Source: 54-19 sp038210655
Lineage (GTDB): Bacteria; Chloroflexota; Chloroflexia; Chloroheliales; Chloroheliaceae
Assembly (NCBI GenBank): GCA_038210655.1
Contig: JBBQWM010000017.1
Location: 55,432-119,431 of the forward strand
DNA length: 64,000 nucleotides
Direction: 5' to 3'
In this document: positions 8,159 to 17,086 of the stretch, one piece after another
Numbering within the stretch: the first letter of the stretch is position 1
Layout: the number at the start of each line of letters is the position of its first letter
The notes under the pieces: generated by a model
What the model was told of the DNA's origin: nothing
What the model saw: the letters and a program-made list of their open reading frames with translations, nothing else
The model's database searches: none
Position numbers and translations under genes: made by a program

Positions 8159-8317
8159 CCCAAATCGGCAATTTGTGGGATACCGTTCTGTTGATGAGTT
8201 TAGCACAGAACAGAGTCTGCTCCTAGACTTAACAAGCAGGTTTTAACATCCAGCCGCAAGGCTTGAACGTATAGAAAAGAAAACAAACAACAGGTAGTTC
8301 AGCTACAGACAAGGGTA

Positions 8318-9388
8318 ATGCGCATGTTCTTTAAGGTTGTTGGACGGATGACCGCCAAGTTTTTCAACGGGGTTGGTAAGTTCTTTTTTAATACCTCCCG
8401 AAAAGCAGGCAAAAGCCCGGTTGGGTTTACCCTAACCTTGCTTAGTCTGGTCGCTTTTGGTTTCGTCCTTTACTTCACCGATATTTTCGGGCTTGCCAGT
8501 GGCAATTTCCTCGGTTTGGGTAAGAGCAATTCGACCGTTATTACCCCGCTTGAGCGCAAATTGGAGCCGGACGGCAGAAGCACCGAATTTTTGAACGCCT
8601 TGAAAGCGGCGGATGGCACGGTGATGTACAACCTACTCAGTGACGATTACCGCAAGTTGCTCAAACAGCGCGGCGTTAGTAGCCCCAAAATTATGCAAGA
8701 CCTGATGGAAGAAAAACTGACCGAAATTACCAAGCAGAAGAAGGGTCGGCTCAACTACAAATTCACCTATGTAATCGGCACGAAATACAGCGATGGCTCG
8801 GTAGACGATAATTATTCGGGTTATCTTGAGACCAACACGGCGCGGGCCAATGTCGAATTTGCCTTTAAGATTAGCAATGGCAAGATCACCGACATTCAGA
8901 CCAGCGAACCGGTGGCAACCGCCGCCCTGGGAACTAACAAAACCGAGTCCAAAGAAGCGGCCCAGGTGGGGACGATTACCCAGAATCGTAGCAACACTGC
9001 CGAGATTTTCATGAAGGGTTTGACCACCTTTGATGCTGACCAGATTTGGGAGTCGTTGGCCGATAACTACAAAGAACAACTAACGGCGCGGGGGGTCACC
9101 AAAGACTCGATTGCGAAAGTTTTTGACGGTATTAAGAGCGATAATGCCCAGGGAGCTAAGACCAACGAGGTTATTACCTACGATGGGTTTGTTTACTTCC
9201 GCACCTATAATTTCCCGAATGGCGTATCCGGCCACGATTATGCCTCGATCTTGAGTATTCGAGATCAGCCCAGAGAAATTGGCTACCTATTAGTGCTGGA
9301 TGCCAGCAATAAGATTATCCGATTGGGTAGCACCCCGGATGACCCGATCCTATCGGCCATCCTCAAGCGCGGCCAACAGCAACAATAA
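8318..9388 (+). CDS. Single-pass membrane protein with two tandem copies of the same domain
   Basis: The 356-residue paralogue of the preceding gene shares the N-terminal pattern 'MFFKVVGRMTAKFFNGVGK' and one membrane segment (residues ~41-58). Two repeats follow, beginning 'STEFLNALKAADGTVMYNLL' and 'TAEIFMKGLTTFDADQIWES', each continuing with a 'LxxRGV' element. The C-terminus is extracytoplasmic by prediction. The likely origin is duplication of the upstream gene with an internal domain duplication. The next gene starts ~105 bp downstream. Function is unknown; a substrate or adaptor for the neighbouring FtsH-like protease is a guess. Confidence 0.7.
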   Translation: MRMFFKVVGRMTAKFFNGVGKFFFNTSRKAGKSPVGFTLTLLSLVAFGFVLYFTDIFGLASGNFLGLGKSNSTVITPLERKLEPDGRSTEFLNALKAADGTVMYNLLSDDYRKLLKQRGVSSPKIMQDLMEEKLTEITKQKKGRLNYKFTYVIGTKYSDGSVDDNYSGYLETNTARANVEFAFKISNGKITDIQTSEPVATAALGTNKTESKEAAQVGTITQNRSNTAEIFMKGLTTFDADQIWESLADNYKEQLTARGVTKDSIAKVFDGIKSDNAQGAKTNEVITYDGFVYFRTYNFPNGVSGHDYASILSIRDQPREIGYLLVLDASNKIIRLGSTPDDPILSAILKRGQQQQ

Positions 9389-9493
9389 ATTTGACTGATC
9401 CAAGTGCCACACTCATAGACCTGGCACTTGGCGCTCAATTATAAACTTCCTCGGCGTTAGTTGAGGAAATTTATCAGAACAGGAAGTTTAGTT

Positions 9494-11710
9494 ATGGAGA
9501 ATGTAAAAAGCAAACGAAGACCTGTTACCCAACAGGACGACGTGGATTTAGCGATAGAGAAGATGAAGCATAAATGGCGGTATAACCCCTTCCGGCAGTA
9601 CTGGTGGCGTTATCTGATCCTTTTTGCCGTAGTCTTCATGATTTTCAGCTTTATCGCGCCCGCCTGGAGTTCGGGTGGCGCTGGTGGGGTGGCAACCATC
9701 CTGGTGCAGTTAGCGATCCAGATCGCCATGTCGGCTCTGTTCGCTATCTTCTTCATTTACATCCAGTTCTTTGCGATTGCCCGCCCGCGTGTTTACTGGC
9801 TTAAACCCTACGAGACTGGGATCACTTTCGCCGATTACAAAGGTAATCCGCAAGTGTTGGAACTGGCCCGCGAGGTTGTGCTGCTTTTGAAGGGTAGTAA
9901 AGACTTCAAGAATATGGGTGGTGAAGCCATTCGCGGGTTGCTTTTGGAAGGCGACCCTGGCGTAGGTAAGAGCTATCTGGCCCAGGCTATCGCTACCGAG
10001 GCTGGTTTGCCGTTTGGCTATTGTAGCTCACCCAGCCTCCAAAGCCCCTTCCTGGCTGGCGGTATGTTGAGCATCAAGTCTTTGTTCCGCAAAGCCCGCA
10101 AGCTTTCGGCCCAGTATGGCGGCTGTATCCTCTTTTTGGACGAAATTGACGCGATTGGGCAGGCCCGCAACGGCTCGAACGGCGGTGGGATCGGGGTTGG
10201 TATGGGCGGTATGATGGGTGGCGGTAACTTGTTGATTAACGAGTTGCTGGTACAACTTGACCCGCCCCCGGTGGACGAGCGTTGGACAACCAAGTTTCTG
10301 CGCTGGGTTGGCCTGGAACTCAGACGTAAAAAAGCCGACCGTCCGGTGGTGCTGACTATCGGGGCTACCAACCTTGTTTCGACCCTCGACCCGGCCTTGA
10401 TTCGTCCAGGCCGCTTTGACCGAGTCGTAACGGTTGACAAGCCAGATGCCGAGGGTCGCCGTGAGGTTATCGAATACTATCTGGACAAGGTAAACCACGA
10501 GAACGTGCCGATTAACCGTCTGGTAGACGAGACGATTGGCTATACCCCGGTCGAAATCAAGGGTATTATTAACGAGGCGGTTATTCGCGCCCACTTTAAC
10601 GGGCGGGATGCGTTAACTTATCGTGATCTGATGGAAGCCCGCGATTTACGCGAGGTCGGTATTCGCCAGCCTATTCGTGGTATGAGCCGCGAGGACAAAC
10701 GCCGGATCGCTTATCACGAGACTGGTCACGCTGTAGCTCAGGTCTTGTTGGTTCCCTGGGAAAGGTTGGTCAAGTTGACCATCATTCGGCACGGGGACGC
10801 GCTAGGCTTTATGCAACCCAAGCCCAGAGAAGAACGTTATGTGCGCTTCAAAGAAGAGCTTGAAGTGCGTATTCAGGTCAGCCTGGCGAGTCGAGCGGCA
10901 GAAGAACTGTTTTTGGGTAGTGGCAGCACCGGGTTTAGTGGCGATCTGATTAGCGCGACCCGGTTGGCTTATGTTTTGTGTGCCGAGGTCGGTATGAACG
11001 ACCACCTATCGTCGGCGACGGCGCTAGGCGCTCCGGCAGCCAGCTATCAGAGGGAGATTGAAGACTTCCTGCAAGACCAGTTCAAGCGGGTCAAAACTTT
11101 GCTGGAAGCCAATGCCGATATGTGTCACGCCCTGGCTGCCGAGTTGCTCGAACGTGAGGAAATGTTGGGTGACGAGGTGCAGGAGATCGTCGATCAGTTT
11201 GAGCCTAAACTGACCAACGATGCCAAGCTAAAGCGCAAGAAGATTGGTTTTGTGCATAATGCAGAGGAAGCCAAGCCAAGAGTCGAAATCTGGACTGATG
11301 GTGTGCCGCTGGCCCCGACCGGAACCGAGGGGGCGGTTGCTTATCGTCCGGTTGGTAATACTGCACCGCAGGTGACGGTCACGGTTGAGCCACCTGCCCC
11401 TGCGGCGAACCCTTATAGCTACTCGTATCCGACGCAGTCGGCCCCGGTGCAAGCCCCGCCGACCCCAATCCAGGTCCTGCCGGTCTATGACGTACCGCCC
11501 ACCGTGCCGGTTTACACGCCGCCGCCGACCCCGGTACAGGCGGCTGCCCCAATCTACCCGGTACAGACTCCACCACCGGCTTACACACCGCCTCCGGTGC
11601 AGCAGGAAATCCGACCTGCTCAACCGCAGGAAGTGGCCCCGCCTGCTCCCGCACCTGCTAAACCCAGGCCAGAAGACGACGAGGATGATATGTTGCCGCG
11701 TGGCTGGTAA
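9494..11710 (+). CDS. FtsH-like AAA+ zinc metalloprotease with proline-rich tail
   Basis: The product is 738 residues from the ATG at 9494, chosen because AGGAAG (9481-9486) lies 7 nt upstream; an in-frame TTG at 9461 has no such site. Two membrane segments (~38-56 and ~70-92) are joined by an unusually short loop. They are followed by an AAA+ domain with Walker A GDPGVGKS (from residue 153), Walker B 'ILFLDEIDA' and the second-region 'RPGRFDR'. The M41 peptidase motif HETGH (408-412) comes next, with a probable third zinc ligand in 'SGDLISAT'. The last ~110 residues are a Pro/Ala/Val-rich, probably disordered tail. It likely degrades membrane proteins. The short loop and the tail separate it from canonical FtsH. 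Confidence 0.9.
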   Translation: MENVKSKRRPVTQQDDVDLAIEKMKHKWRYNPFRQYWWRYLILFAVVFMIFSFIAPAWSSGGAGGVATILVQLAIQIAMSALFAIFFIYIQFFAIARPRVYWLKPYETGITFADYKGNPQVLELAREVVLLLKGSKDFKNMGGEAIRGLLLEGDPGVGKSYLAQAIATEAGLPFGYCSSPSLQSPFLAGGMLSIKSLFRKARKLSAQYGGCILFLDEIDAIGQARNGSNGGGIGVGMGGMMGGGNLLINELLVQLDPPPVDERWTTKFLRWVGLELRRKKADRPVVLTIGATNLVSTLDPALIRPGRFDRVVTVDKPDAEGRREVIEYYLDKVNHENVPINRLVDETIGYTPVEIKGIINEAVIRAHFNGRDALTYRDLMEARDLREVGIRQPIRGMSREDKRRIAYHETGHAVAQVLLVPWERLVKLTIIRHGDALGFMQPKPREERYVRFKEELEVRIQVSLASRAAEELFLGSGSTGFSGDLISATRLAYVLCAEVGMNDHLSSATALGAPAASYQREIEDFLQDQFKRVKTLLEANADMCHALAAELLEREEMLGDEVQEIVDQFEPKLTNDAKLKRKKIGFVHNAEEAKPRVEIWTDGVPLAPTGTEGAVAYRPVGNTAPQVTVTVEPPAPAANPYSYSYPTQSAPVQAPPTPIQVLPVYDVPPTVPVYTPPPTPVQAAAPIYPVQTPPPAYTPPPVQQEIRPAQPQEVAPPAPAPAKPRPEDDEDDMLPRGW

Positions 11711-11755
11711 CAAGTAATTCAAAGGGTCGGCTCGAATTTAGAGCCGACTCAAACC

Positions 11756-11786
11756 AAAACCTCCTGCTCAAACAGGAGGTTTTTCT
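11756..11786 (+). terminator. Rho-independent terminator after the FtsH-like gene
   Basis: The stem aaacctcctg / caggaggttt with loop ctcaaa is followed by TTTTTC. A second GC-rich hairpin (gggtcggctc..gagccgactc, 11724-11750) precedes it. Confidence 0.8.
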
Positions 11787-11809
11787 ATTTTATTCTACAA
11801 CTACAGGTA

Positions 11810-13117
11810 TTAGGCCAAATGAGAGTGGACTTGTGCCAGACGGCCTTGAAGAAAGGCTTGTTCGACCGCGTTTTGGGTGAGGTTGAGCGCCTGGGTGTAG
11901 GCGGTGTGGGCGGCTTGCCATTGACCGGCCCGGCGGAGTAAATCGGCGCGGGCGGCGTGAAAGAGGTAATAGCTTTCCAGGCCACCCTCGGTTGCCAACT
12001 CGTCGAGTAGTTTCAGGCCATAGACCGGTTCATTTGCCATCGCCATTGCGACGGCCCAGTTGAGTTTGACCACTAGCGATTTATTTATTCTAACCAGTTC
12101 GCAGTAAAGCATCGAAATTTGTTGCCAGTCGGTATCTGCGGGGCGGGCCGCTTGCGAATGTAACGCGCTAATGGCGGCCTGGATTTGATAGGAGCCAGGC
12201 TGACGCATCAGCAAGGCCCGCTCTAAAATCGCCGACCCCTCCTCGATTTGAGCTTTATCCCACAAGGCGCGATTCTGTTCTTCCAGCACGATCATCTCAC
12301 CCTGTGGCCCAACCCGCCCATTGCGACGGGCATCGTGCAACAACATGAGAGCCAGCAGGCCAAGCGCTTCTGGCTCTTGTTCCAAAGACTTCTCTTGATC
12401 TAGCAAACTTACCAGGGCGCGACCAAGCCGGATCGCCTCGGTACATAGTTCGCGCCGGATCAAACTGTCGCCCAGGCTGGCAGTATAGCCCGCATTGAAA
12501 ATTAAGTAGAGGACTGCCAAGACTCCTTCGAGCCGTTCGGACAAGCGGTGAGCGGGTGGGACGGCATAGGGTATTCCGGCCTCGCGGATTTTGCGTTTAG
12601 CTCGTACCAACCGTTGGGCCATCGTTGGTTCCGGGACTAAAAAGGCGCTGGCAATTTCGGGCGTACTCAATCCCCCCAGGGTATGCAAAGTCAGGGCTAC
12701 CTGGGCCTCCATACCAAGTGCCGGGTGGCAACAGGTGAAAATAAGTTTGAGGCGTTCATCGGGGAAAGTTTCGGCGGTGGGGGTTACTTCATGATACAGT
12801 TCAAATTCGACCAGCGATTGCAAAAGAGGTTGCTTGCGAGCAAGTGTATTAGCTCGACGAAGCCGGTCAATCGCTTTGCGGCGGGCGGCAGTTACAATCC
12901 AGGCTGCCGGGTTAGCCGGTACGCCTTCCTGCGGCCAGCGTTCGAGGGCGATGATAAAAGCTTCTTGCAAAACGTCCTGGGCCAACTCAAAATCGCCCAG
13001 GCTCCCGATCAAAGTCGCGAGCGCTCGGCCCCCTTCCTGGCGGAAGGTAGTATCTATAATCTGATTAACTTTGTGGCTGGCTGATTGGATCGTCATTATA
13101 GTAATTAACTCTGCCAT
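11810..13117 (-). CDS. ECF sigma factor, ECF42 type (DUF6596 C-terminal domain)
   Basis: The protein is about 435 residues, long for an ECF sigma. Region 2 (residues ~20-85) includes 'DFELAQDVLQEAFIIAL' and 'NPAAWIVTAARRKAIDRLRR'; region 4 includes 'LGGLSTPEIASAFLVPEPT'. The long C-terminal extension (GVLAVLYLIFNAGYTAS, then TPR-like helices to 'NWAVAMAMANEPV') is diagnostic of the ECF42 group. Such factors lack an anti-sigma gene and are encoded beside DGPF (YCII) proteins, which is the case here (13474-13824, same strand). The start was set at the ATG at 13117; a second ATG at 13096 is possible. The controlling signal is unknown. Confidence 0.87.
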   Translation of the reverse strand: MAELITIMTIQSASHKVNQIIDTTFRQEGGRALATLIGSLGDFELAQDVLQEAFIIALERWPQEGVPANPAAWIVTAARRKAIDRLRRANTLARKQPLLQSLVEFELYHEVTPTAETFPDERLKLIFTCCHPALGMEAQVALTLHTLGGLSTPEIASAFLVPEPTMAQRLVRAKRKIREAGIPYAVPPAHRLSERLEGVLAVLYLIFNAGYTASLGDSLIRRELCTEAIRLGRALVSLLDQEKSLEQEPEALGLLALMLLHDARRNGRVGPQGEMIVLEEQNRALWDKAQIEEGSAILERALLMRQPGSYQIQAAISALHSQAARPADTDWQQISMLYCELVRINKSLVVKLNWAVAMAMANEPVYGLKLLDELATEGGLESYYLFHAARADLLRRAGQWQAAHTAYTQALNLTQNAVEQAFLQGRLAQVHSHLA

Positions 13118-13145
13118 CAATCAAAAGCCGCTGGCGACGGAGTTA

Positions 13146-13154
13146 ATTATAGCA
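13146..13154 (-). promoter_or_regulatory. Extended -10 promoter of the ECF42-type gene
   Basis: On the minus strand TGCTATAAT lies ~30 nt upstream of the start codon, with no well-placed -35. The rest of the gap 13121-13473 holds a palindrome (13341-13381) and no gene. Confidence 0.45.
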
Positions 13155-13340
13155 TCAAAAATTCTAAATTGCATCTTCAAGTCGGTAAATAGCTGAAAAT
13201 TTGGTAGCATTCACGATTGGATAGTGGCTCGAAGTAAGATTCTTCGGCGGGAAGTTACTCTTAGCAAAAATCCAGCTAATCCCCCGCGTCAAAATGACAG
13301 AGCGTGAACGGTTATGAAAATTTAGATGGGGAAGGCAAAA

Positions 13341-13381
13341 GTTACATTCTGGAAAATTTGGGGGGATTTCCAGAATGTAAC
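13341..13381. repeat. Perfect 15-bp inverted repeat between DGPF and sigma genes
   Basis: Arms gttacattctggaaa / tttccagaatgtaac are separated by 11 nt (attttggggggat-like spacer). They lie between the DGPF gene and the downstream sigma gene. It may be an operator or attenuator, or an insertion remnant; no U-tract follows on either strand. Confidence 0.7.
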
Positions 13382-13473
13382 CAAATCCGTTTCAGAGCCG
13401 CCTAAAAACTGTTTGATACCCCTTTGTAGGATACCGCTCGGTCGGCGAATTTTACCGTGTTAGCAGGGCGGTC

Positions 13474-13824
13474 TTATTCCCACTCCACGATAGGGCGGAC
13501 TTCGATAGAGCCAGTCTGCGCTCCTGGTATCTTGGCCGCTAGTTCTATGGCCTCGTCGAGGTCTTTGCATTTTAGCACGTAAAAGCCACCTAGTTGCTCC
13601 TTAGTTTCGGCGAAAGGCCCATCGGTCGTCACTACTTTGCCGTCACGTACCCGAATGGTGGTAGCCGAACTGGTCGGGTGCAATGCATCACCGGCTAACC
13701 TCGCGCCTCGCTCATCTACCTCGTGGGTAAAAAGATTGTAAGCCTCCATCTCAGCTTGCCCTTGTTCGGGGGTCATATTTGCGGAAGCCGCTTCACTACC
13801 GTAAATCAATGCCATATAACGCAT
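13474..13824 (-). CDS. YCII-related / DGPF domain protein
   Basis: The 116-residue protein starts 'MRYMALIYGSEAA' and contains the family-defining 'TTDGPFAETKEQLGGFYVL' followed by 'DLDEAIELAAKIPGA' and 'IEVRPIVEW'. This is the standard DGPF partner of ECF42 sigma factors and the two genes share a strand, the DGPF gene being upstream. An AGGAG sequence lies ~9 nt before the ATG. The biochemical role of DGPF proteins is unproven; they are regarded as targets or partners of the sigma factor. Confidence 0.9.
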   Translation of the reverse strand: MRYMALIYGSEAASANMTPEQGQAEMEAYNLFTHEVDERGARLAGDALHPTSSATTIRVRDGKVVTTDGPFAETKEQLGGFYVLKCKDLDEAIELAAKIPGAQTGSIEVRPIVEWE

Positions 13825-13880
13825 CTCAAAATCTCCTGTAGTTGTTGGTTAGTCTCAGCAAACGGCCCAAGTGCCGTTCT

Positions 13881-13908
13881 ATTATAACGACGAACAGTCC
13901 GGGGCCAA
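13881..13908 (-). promoter_or_regulatory. Probable promoter of the DGPF gene
   Basis: On the minus strand TTGGCC (13903-13908), 16 nt, TATAAT (13881-13886). A small hairpin aacggc..gccgtt (13861-13878) covers the predicted transcription start and could be a binding site. Confidence 0.45.
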
Positions 13909-14066
13909 ATCGACACTTTTTACAACGAGTTTTAAAACTGCCCAGAAATGGTTCTACCCATTGATTATAAGCTGGCGTTGGGCGAAAGAGGCGGTGATGG
14001 CAGAAGGGTGTATAATATAGGCTCGAACTTTGTAGGTTAAATGAAGTAAAGTAAAGTAGCGAAAAA

Positions 14067-14315
14067 TTGAGTAAATCAAGTTTACCGGGGCGTTGCCCGA
14101 ATTGTGGAAGTACTAATATCCAGGCTGAACCGCTCTATCCTTACGAGGATGAGTACGACGATTATGCCGACGATCAGGATACCGGTGATCTGGCGGTCTT
14201 TTGCGTCAGTTGCGGTCATTATCTAGGCGAGATGCACTCCGAACTGTTCGATCAGATGGATTCTTATCGTCAACAGTTGGCGGCCTGGCTGGGTCAACCT
14301 AAGAATGGAGGTTGA
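14067..14315 (+). CDS. Small zinc-ribbon protein
   Basis: The 82-residue protein starts at TTG (14067); the only nearby ATG (14041) runs into a stop after two codons. Two cysteine pairs, 'CPNCGS' near residue 10 and 'CVSCGH' near residue 48, form a zinc ribbon around an Asp/Glu/Tyr-rich acidic loop. The stop codon lies within the ribosome-binding region of the next gene, so the two are co-transcribed and possibly translationally coupled. A TATAAT at 14011-14016 suggests the promoter. Function is unknown. Confidence 0.65.
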   Translation: MSKSSLPGRCPNCGSTNIQAEPLYPYEDEYDDYADDQDTGDLAVFCVSCGHYLGEMHSELFDQMDSYRQQLAAWLGQPKNGG

Positions 14316-14316
14316 A

Positions 14317-15123
14317 ATGTTTTGGGTGTGGGGAGATTTTAACCGACGTATGAGCCTATTTTGGCGGTGGACGCTGCTGTTTAGCCTTTTTTTGCTTCTG
14401 CTGGTTTTGCTGGCGGGTTGTAGCGATGAGGCCACTGCGACCCCTGGTAGGGTTGAACCGACTTCTGTGGCGGTTCCACCGACGGGTATACCAACTTTTA
14501 CGGCGGAACCGGCCACTCCCTTTCCAACCTCAACCATCGCCCCAACTTTGATTGTGTTGCGGCCAACGGCGACCCCCGCCCCAACCGCTACTCCCTCCCC
14601 GACGGTTCCGCCATCCCCAACCCCGACTTTTACCCCGATCCCGACTGCTACGCCGCGCCCAACCCAACCTCTGCCGAGCGGGTTTCGGCAGGTCAGCCCT
14701 GACCAGGTCCGCAATCTCAACGGTTATCGAGCGCTTTTGCCGACCTATTTGCCAGCCGGTTTCAAACTTAGCCGGATCAGTGTAGGAGAGACTGGCGGCC
14801 CGCCTCGTTTGCTGACCATTATCAGCGAGTATGAGGACGCGCAAGACCGGGTTTTTTATATGAACGCCCAGGCCGTTCCCGGTCTTACGCCGGTTCCTAG
14901 CCCGGTTCTTCCGGCTACCCCGACGGGAGGTTTTACGCCGCAGCCTTCGGCCCCAACCAGTATTTTCCGTCAGGAAAATGTCCGAGTGCGCGGACGGCCC
15001 GGTCTCTTGAGCTACACCGATGATCAGACTTTGTTAAGCTGGTCGGATAATGTGACCCGTTATTTTATTAATGGGTCGGTCTCGAAAGCCGATATTGTGA
15101 GAATCGCGGAGTCGCTGGCATGA
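14317..15123 (+). CDS. Predicted lipoprotein with Thr/Pro-rich linker
   Basis: The product is 268 residues from ATG 14317, which has GGAGG 5 nt upstream (14307-14311). A signal sequence with a run of leucines ends in the lipobox LAGC (residues ~31-34), so the mature protein would be lipid-anchored outside the membrane. A long low-complexity Thr/Pro/Ala linker (~45-115) precedes a globular C-terminal domain with 'FRQVSPDQV' and 'GYRALLPTYLPAGFKL'. The latter resembles the DUF4367-like or outer-membrane-carrier-like domains seen in sporulation and envelope proteins, but weakly. The stop overlaps the next start (ATGA). Confidence 0.7.
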   Translation: MFWVWGDFNRRMSLFWRWTLLFSLFLLLLVLLAGCSDEATATPGRVEPTSVAVPPTGIPTFTAEPATPFPTSTIAPTLIVLRPTATPAPTATPSPTVPPSPTPTFTPIPTATPRPTQPLPSGFRQVSPDQVRNLNGYRALLPTYLPAGFKLSRISVGETGGPPRLLTIISEYEDAQDRVFYMNAQAVPGLTPVPSPVLPATPTGGFTPQPSAPTSIFRQENVRVRGRPGLLSYTDDQTLLSWSDNVTRYFINGSVSKADIVRIAESLA

Positions 15124-15947
15124 GTGAGGCAGTATTTGTTGGCTTAGATTTAGCCTGGTCGGGCCGTAACAATAGCGGGGGAGCCGTTATCAGTTGGGAT
15201 AATTCGACCGGCAGGGGCAACCTGACCGATTGGCCTGAGCAGTTGGGCAGCAACGATGAGATTATCGATTGGATCCGTTCGGTCGCCGGGACACAGCCGA
15301 CCGCATTGGTAGCGATTGATGCGCCATTGGTTGTGCCGAACGAGAGTGGAGCGCGAGTAGGCGATAAATTACTTTCGCGGGTCTTTCGGGCTTATGAAGC
15401 CGGGACGCATCCCGCCAACCGGACCAACCTGGGCCGCTATGGTCAACCGGTGGGCGATATTCGGGGCGAGACTTTGGTGGCCCGTCTGAAAGCTGAATTG
15501 AACTTCCAGCACGACCCGCTAGTGGAAGCTTTTGCCGAGCGTCGTCAGGTTTTCGAGTGTTATCCGCATCCGGCAATGGTCGTGTTGTTCGAGCTAAATA
15601 CGACCCTCAAGTACAAGCGCAAGCTGCGCCGGGTCGCCAATGACCGATTTGGGGCCTACGAAGCTTTACAAAGCCATCTGCGCGACTTATCCCTGGCGAT
15701 GCCGCCGCTCGAAATTCCAGCCGATCTTTTAAAACGTGAGGTGCGTGGGCTGCGCTCAAAGCCGCTCAAGCATTATGAGGATTTGCTGGACGCGATTATG
15801 TGTGCGTATATCGCTTTTTATTATTGGTGGTGGGGGCCGACCCGCACCCATATTTTTGGTAATCTGACCGATGGCTATGTGGTAGCCCCGGTTACGCCCC
15901 AACTCCGGGCGGTCGCCCTCGAGATGGAAAGCTATATTCAACCGTAA
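15120..15947 (+). CDS. DUF429 family protein (predicted RNase H-fold nuclease)
   Basis: The 275-residue protein opens 'FVGLDLAWSGRNNSGGA', the conserved first strand and catalytic-type Asp of DUF429. 'LVAIDAPLVVPN' and 'VFECYPHPAMVVLFEL' follow, and 'YEDLLDAIMCAYIAFYYW' near the C-terminus supplies the last conserved acidic residues. The family has an RNase H-like fold with predicted nuclease activity; the biological substrate is not known. It overlaps the lipoprotein gene by 4 bp, so it is the last gene of a three-gene unit with the zinc-ribbon and lipoprotein genes. Confidence 0.85.
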   Translation: MSEAVFVGLDLAWSGRNNSGGAVISWDNSTGRGNLTDWPEQLGSNDEIIDWIRSVAGTQPTALVAIDAPLVVPNESGARVGDKLLSRVFRAYEAGTHPANRTNLGRYGQPVGDIRGETLVARLKAELNFQHDPLVEAFAERRQVFECYPHPAMVVLFELNTTLKYKRKLRRVANDRFGAYEALQSHLRDLSLAMPPLEIPADLLKREVRGLRSKPLKHYEDLLDAIMCAYIAFYYWWWGPTRTHIFGNLTDGYVVAPVTPQLRAVALEMESYIQP

Positions 15948-16068
15948 AAGGGGCTTTGAATATTAGCCGATTTCCCGTCGCAGCGACATCGGGAACATAA
16001 GACCAGCCTACAACGTATTTATGATTGCTTCCCGATTAGATCAAAATAGACTGGTTTTGATAGTCATT

Positions 16069-16096
16069 TTGTGCTAAAATCGAGCGAGTGTATAAT
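16069..16096 (+). promoter_or_regulatory. Probable promoter of the zinc-ribbon membrane protein gene
   Basis: TTGTGC (16069-16074), 16 nt, TATAAT (16091-16096), about 40 nt before the ATG at 16135. Confidence 0.5.
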
Positions 16097-16134
16097 AGAT
16101 TTGCCAGGGGGATGCCTGGAATTGGGGATCAAAA

Positions 16135-17031
16135 ATGAGGCTAGATACAGACGTATGGTCATATTCGGATGAAGGGGCGGGCCAACCGGCCCGTTGGCAA
16201 TGTCCTTCGTGTGGGGCCGGGTTGCCGCCGGAAGCCCTATCGAGCGGGCAGCGCTTGGCCCGTTGCCGCAAGTGCAGCCAAATGCTACGTCTGGTAAGCG
16301 CCCGTAACTGGCCCACTCACCCATCCGAGTCGGCTCCTCATCCGCTCGACAGAGGTTATTCGGCGGGGTCAGCCCTAATGGAACAGCTAGAACCGCTCCC
16401 CGGCTACCCGCCCCCGGCTTTGCAATGCCCCTATTGCGAACACGTCAACACCGATAGCCCCTCTTACCGGGCGAGTGGTCAGCAGTTTTGCGCCAATTGT
16501 GGAGCCGATCTTAAAAAGGATTGTCTGAATTGTGATGCCTCGCTCTATGTGCTGGATTATTATTGTACCCGTTGCCGCAGCGACCAGGAACAGTTGAAGT
16601 ACGAAATTGAGGCGGTTTACTGGCAGCACTATAACGAAGGCAAACGTCTGGCGGCCCTCGGACGCTGGCAGGATGCCGAACGCGAGTTATCCCTTTTCTT
16701 TGGTACAGCCACCGATTTTGATCGAGAACATCTTCGCCGCGCCCGCCAGATTTACGTCCGTAGCATCGCCCCTTATGATGCCGGGGAAGGGCTAAGGATT
16801 TATAACGATGTGCTAGAACAACTGCGCTTATTAGAAGAGGACAGCGAACGCCGCTTGCAGCGCCGCAAAAGGCGTAAATGGGTGCTGGCGGGGGCGGGCT
16901 TTTTGTTGCTGGCGCTCTTCTCGGCGAGTACGCTCGGTTCGTGGTGGGCCATTTTTATTGTTGCGCCGGTAGTAGCTTTATTGCTGGTCTTGCTGATTTT
17001 GTTTCTGTTTGGTAGTTTGGGTCTGTTTTAG
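16135..17031 (+). CDS. Membrane-anchored multi-zinc-ribbon protein
   Basis: The 298-residue protein carries several Cys pairs: 'CPSCGAGL'/'CRKCSQML' (~22-52), 'CPYCEHVN'/'CANCGADLK' (~97-126) and 'CLNCDASL'/'CTRCRSDQ' (~131-150). That makes about three zinc ribbons in the first half. A helical region with TPR-like spacing follows (~155-225), then a basic RRKRRK stretch and two C-terminal membrane segments (~245-290). The ribbons should face the cytoplasm. Similar domain mixes occur in bacterial zinc-ribbon scaffold proteins, but no specific function is recognisable. Confidence 0.7.
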   Translation: MRLDTDVWSYSDEGAGQPARWQCPSCGAGLPPEALSSGQRLARCRKCSQMLRLVSARNWPTHPSESAPHPLDRGYSAGSALMEQLEPLPGYPPPALQCPYCEHVNTDSPSYRASGQQFCANCGADLKKDCLNCDASLYVLDYYCTRCRSDQEQLKYEIEAVYWQHYNEGKRLAALGRWQDAERELSLFFGTATDFDREHLRRARQIYVRSIAPYDAGEGLRIYNDVLEQLRLLEEDSERRLQRRKRRKWVLAGAGFLLLALFSASTLGSWWAIFIVAPVVALLLVLLILFLFGSLGLF

Positions 17032-17086
17032 CGCCTTATAAAAAGCAATTGCTTCCTAATTTCCCCCTGAGTGTTGACCTCCTGAG

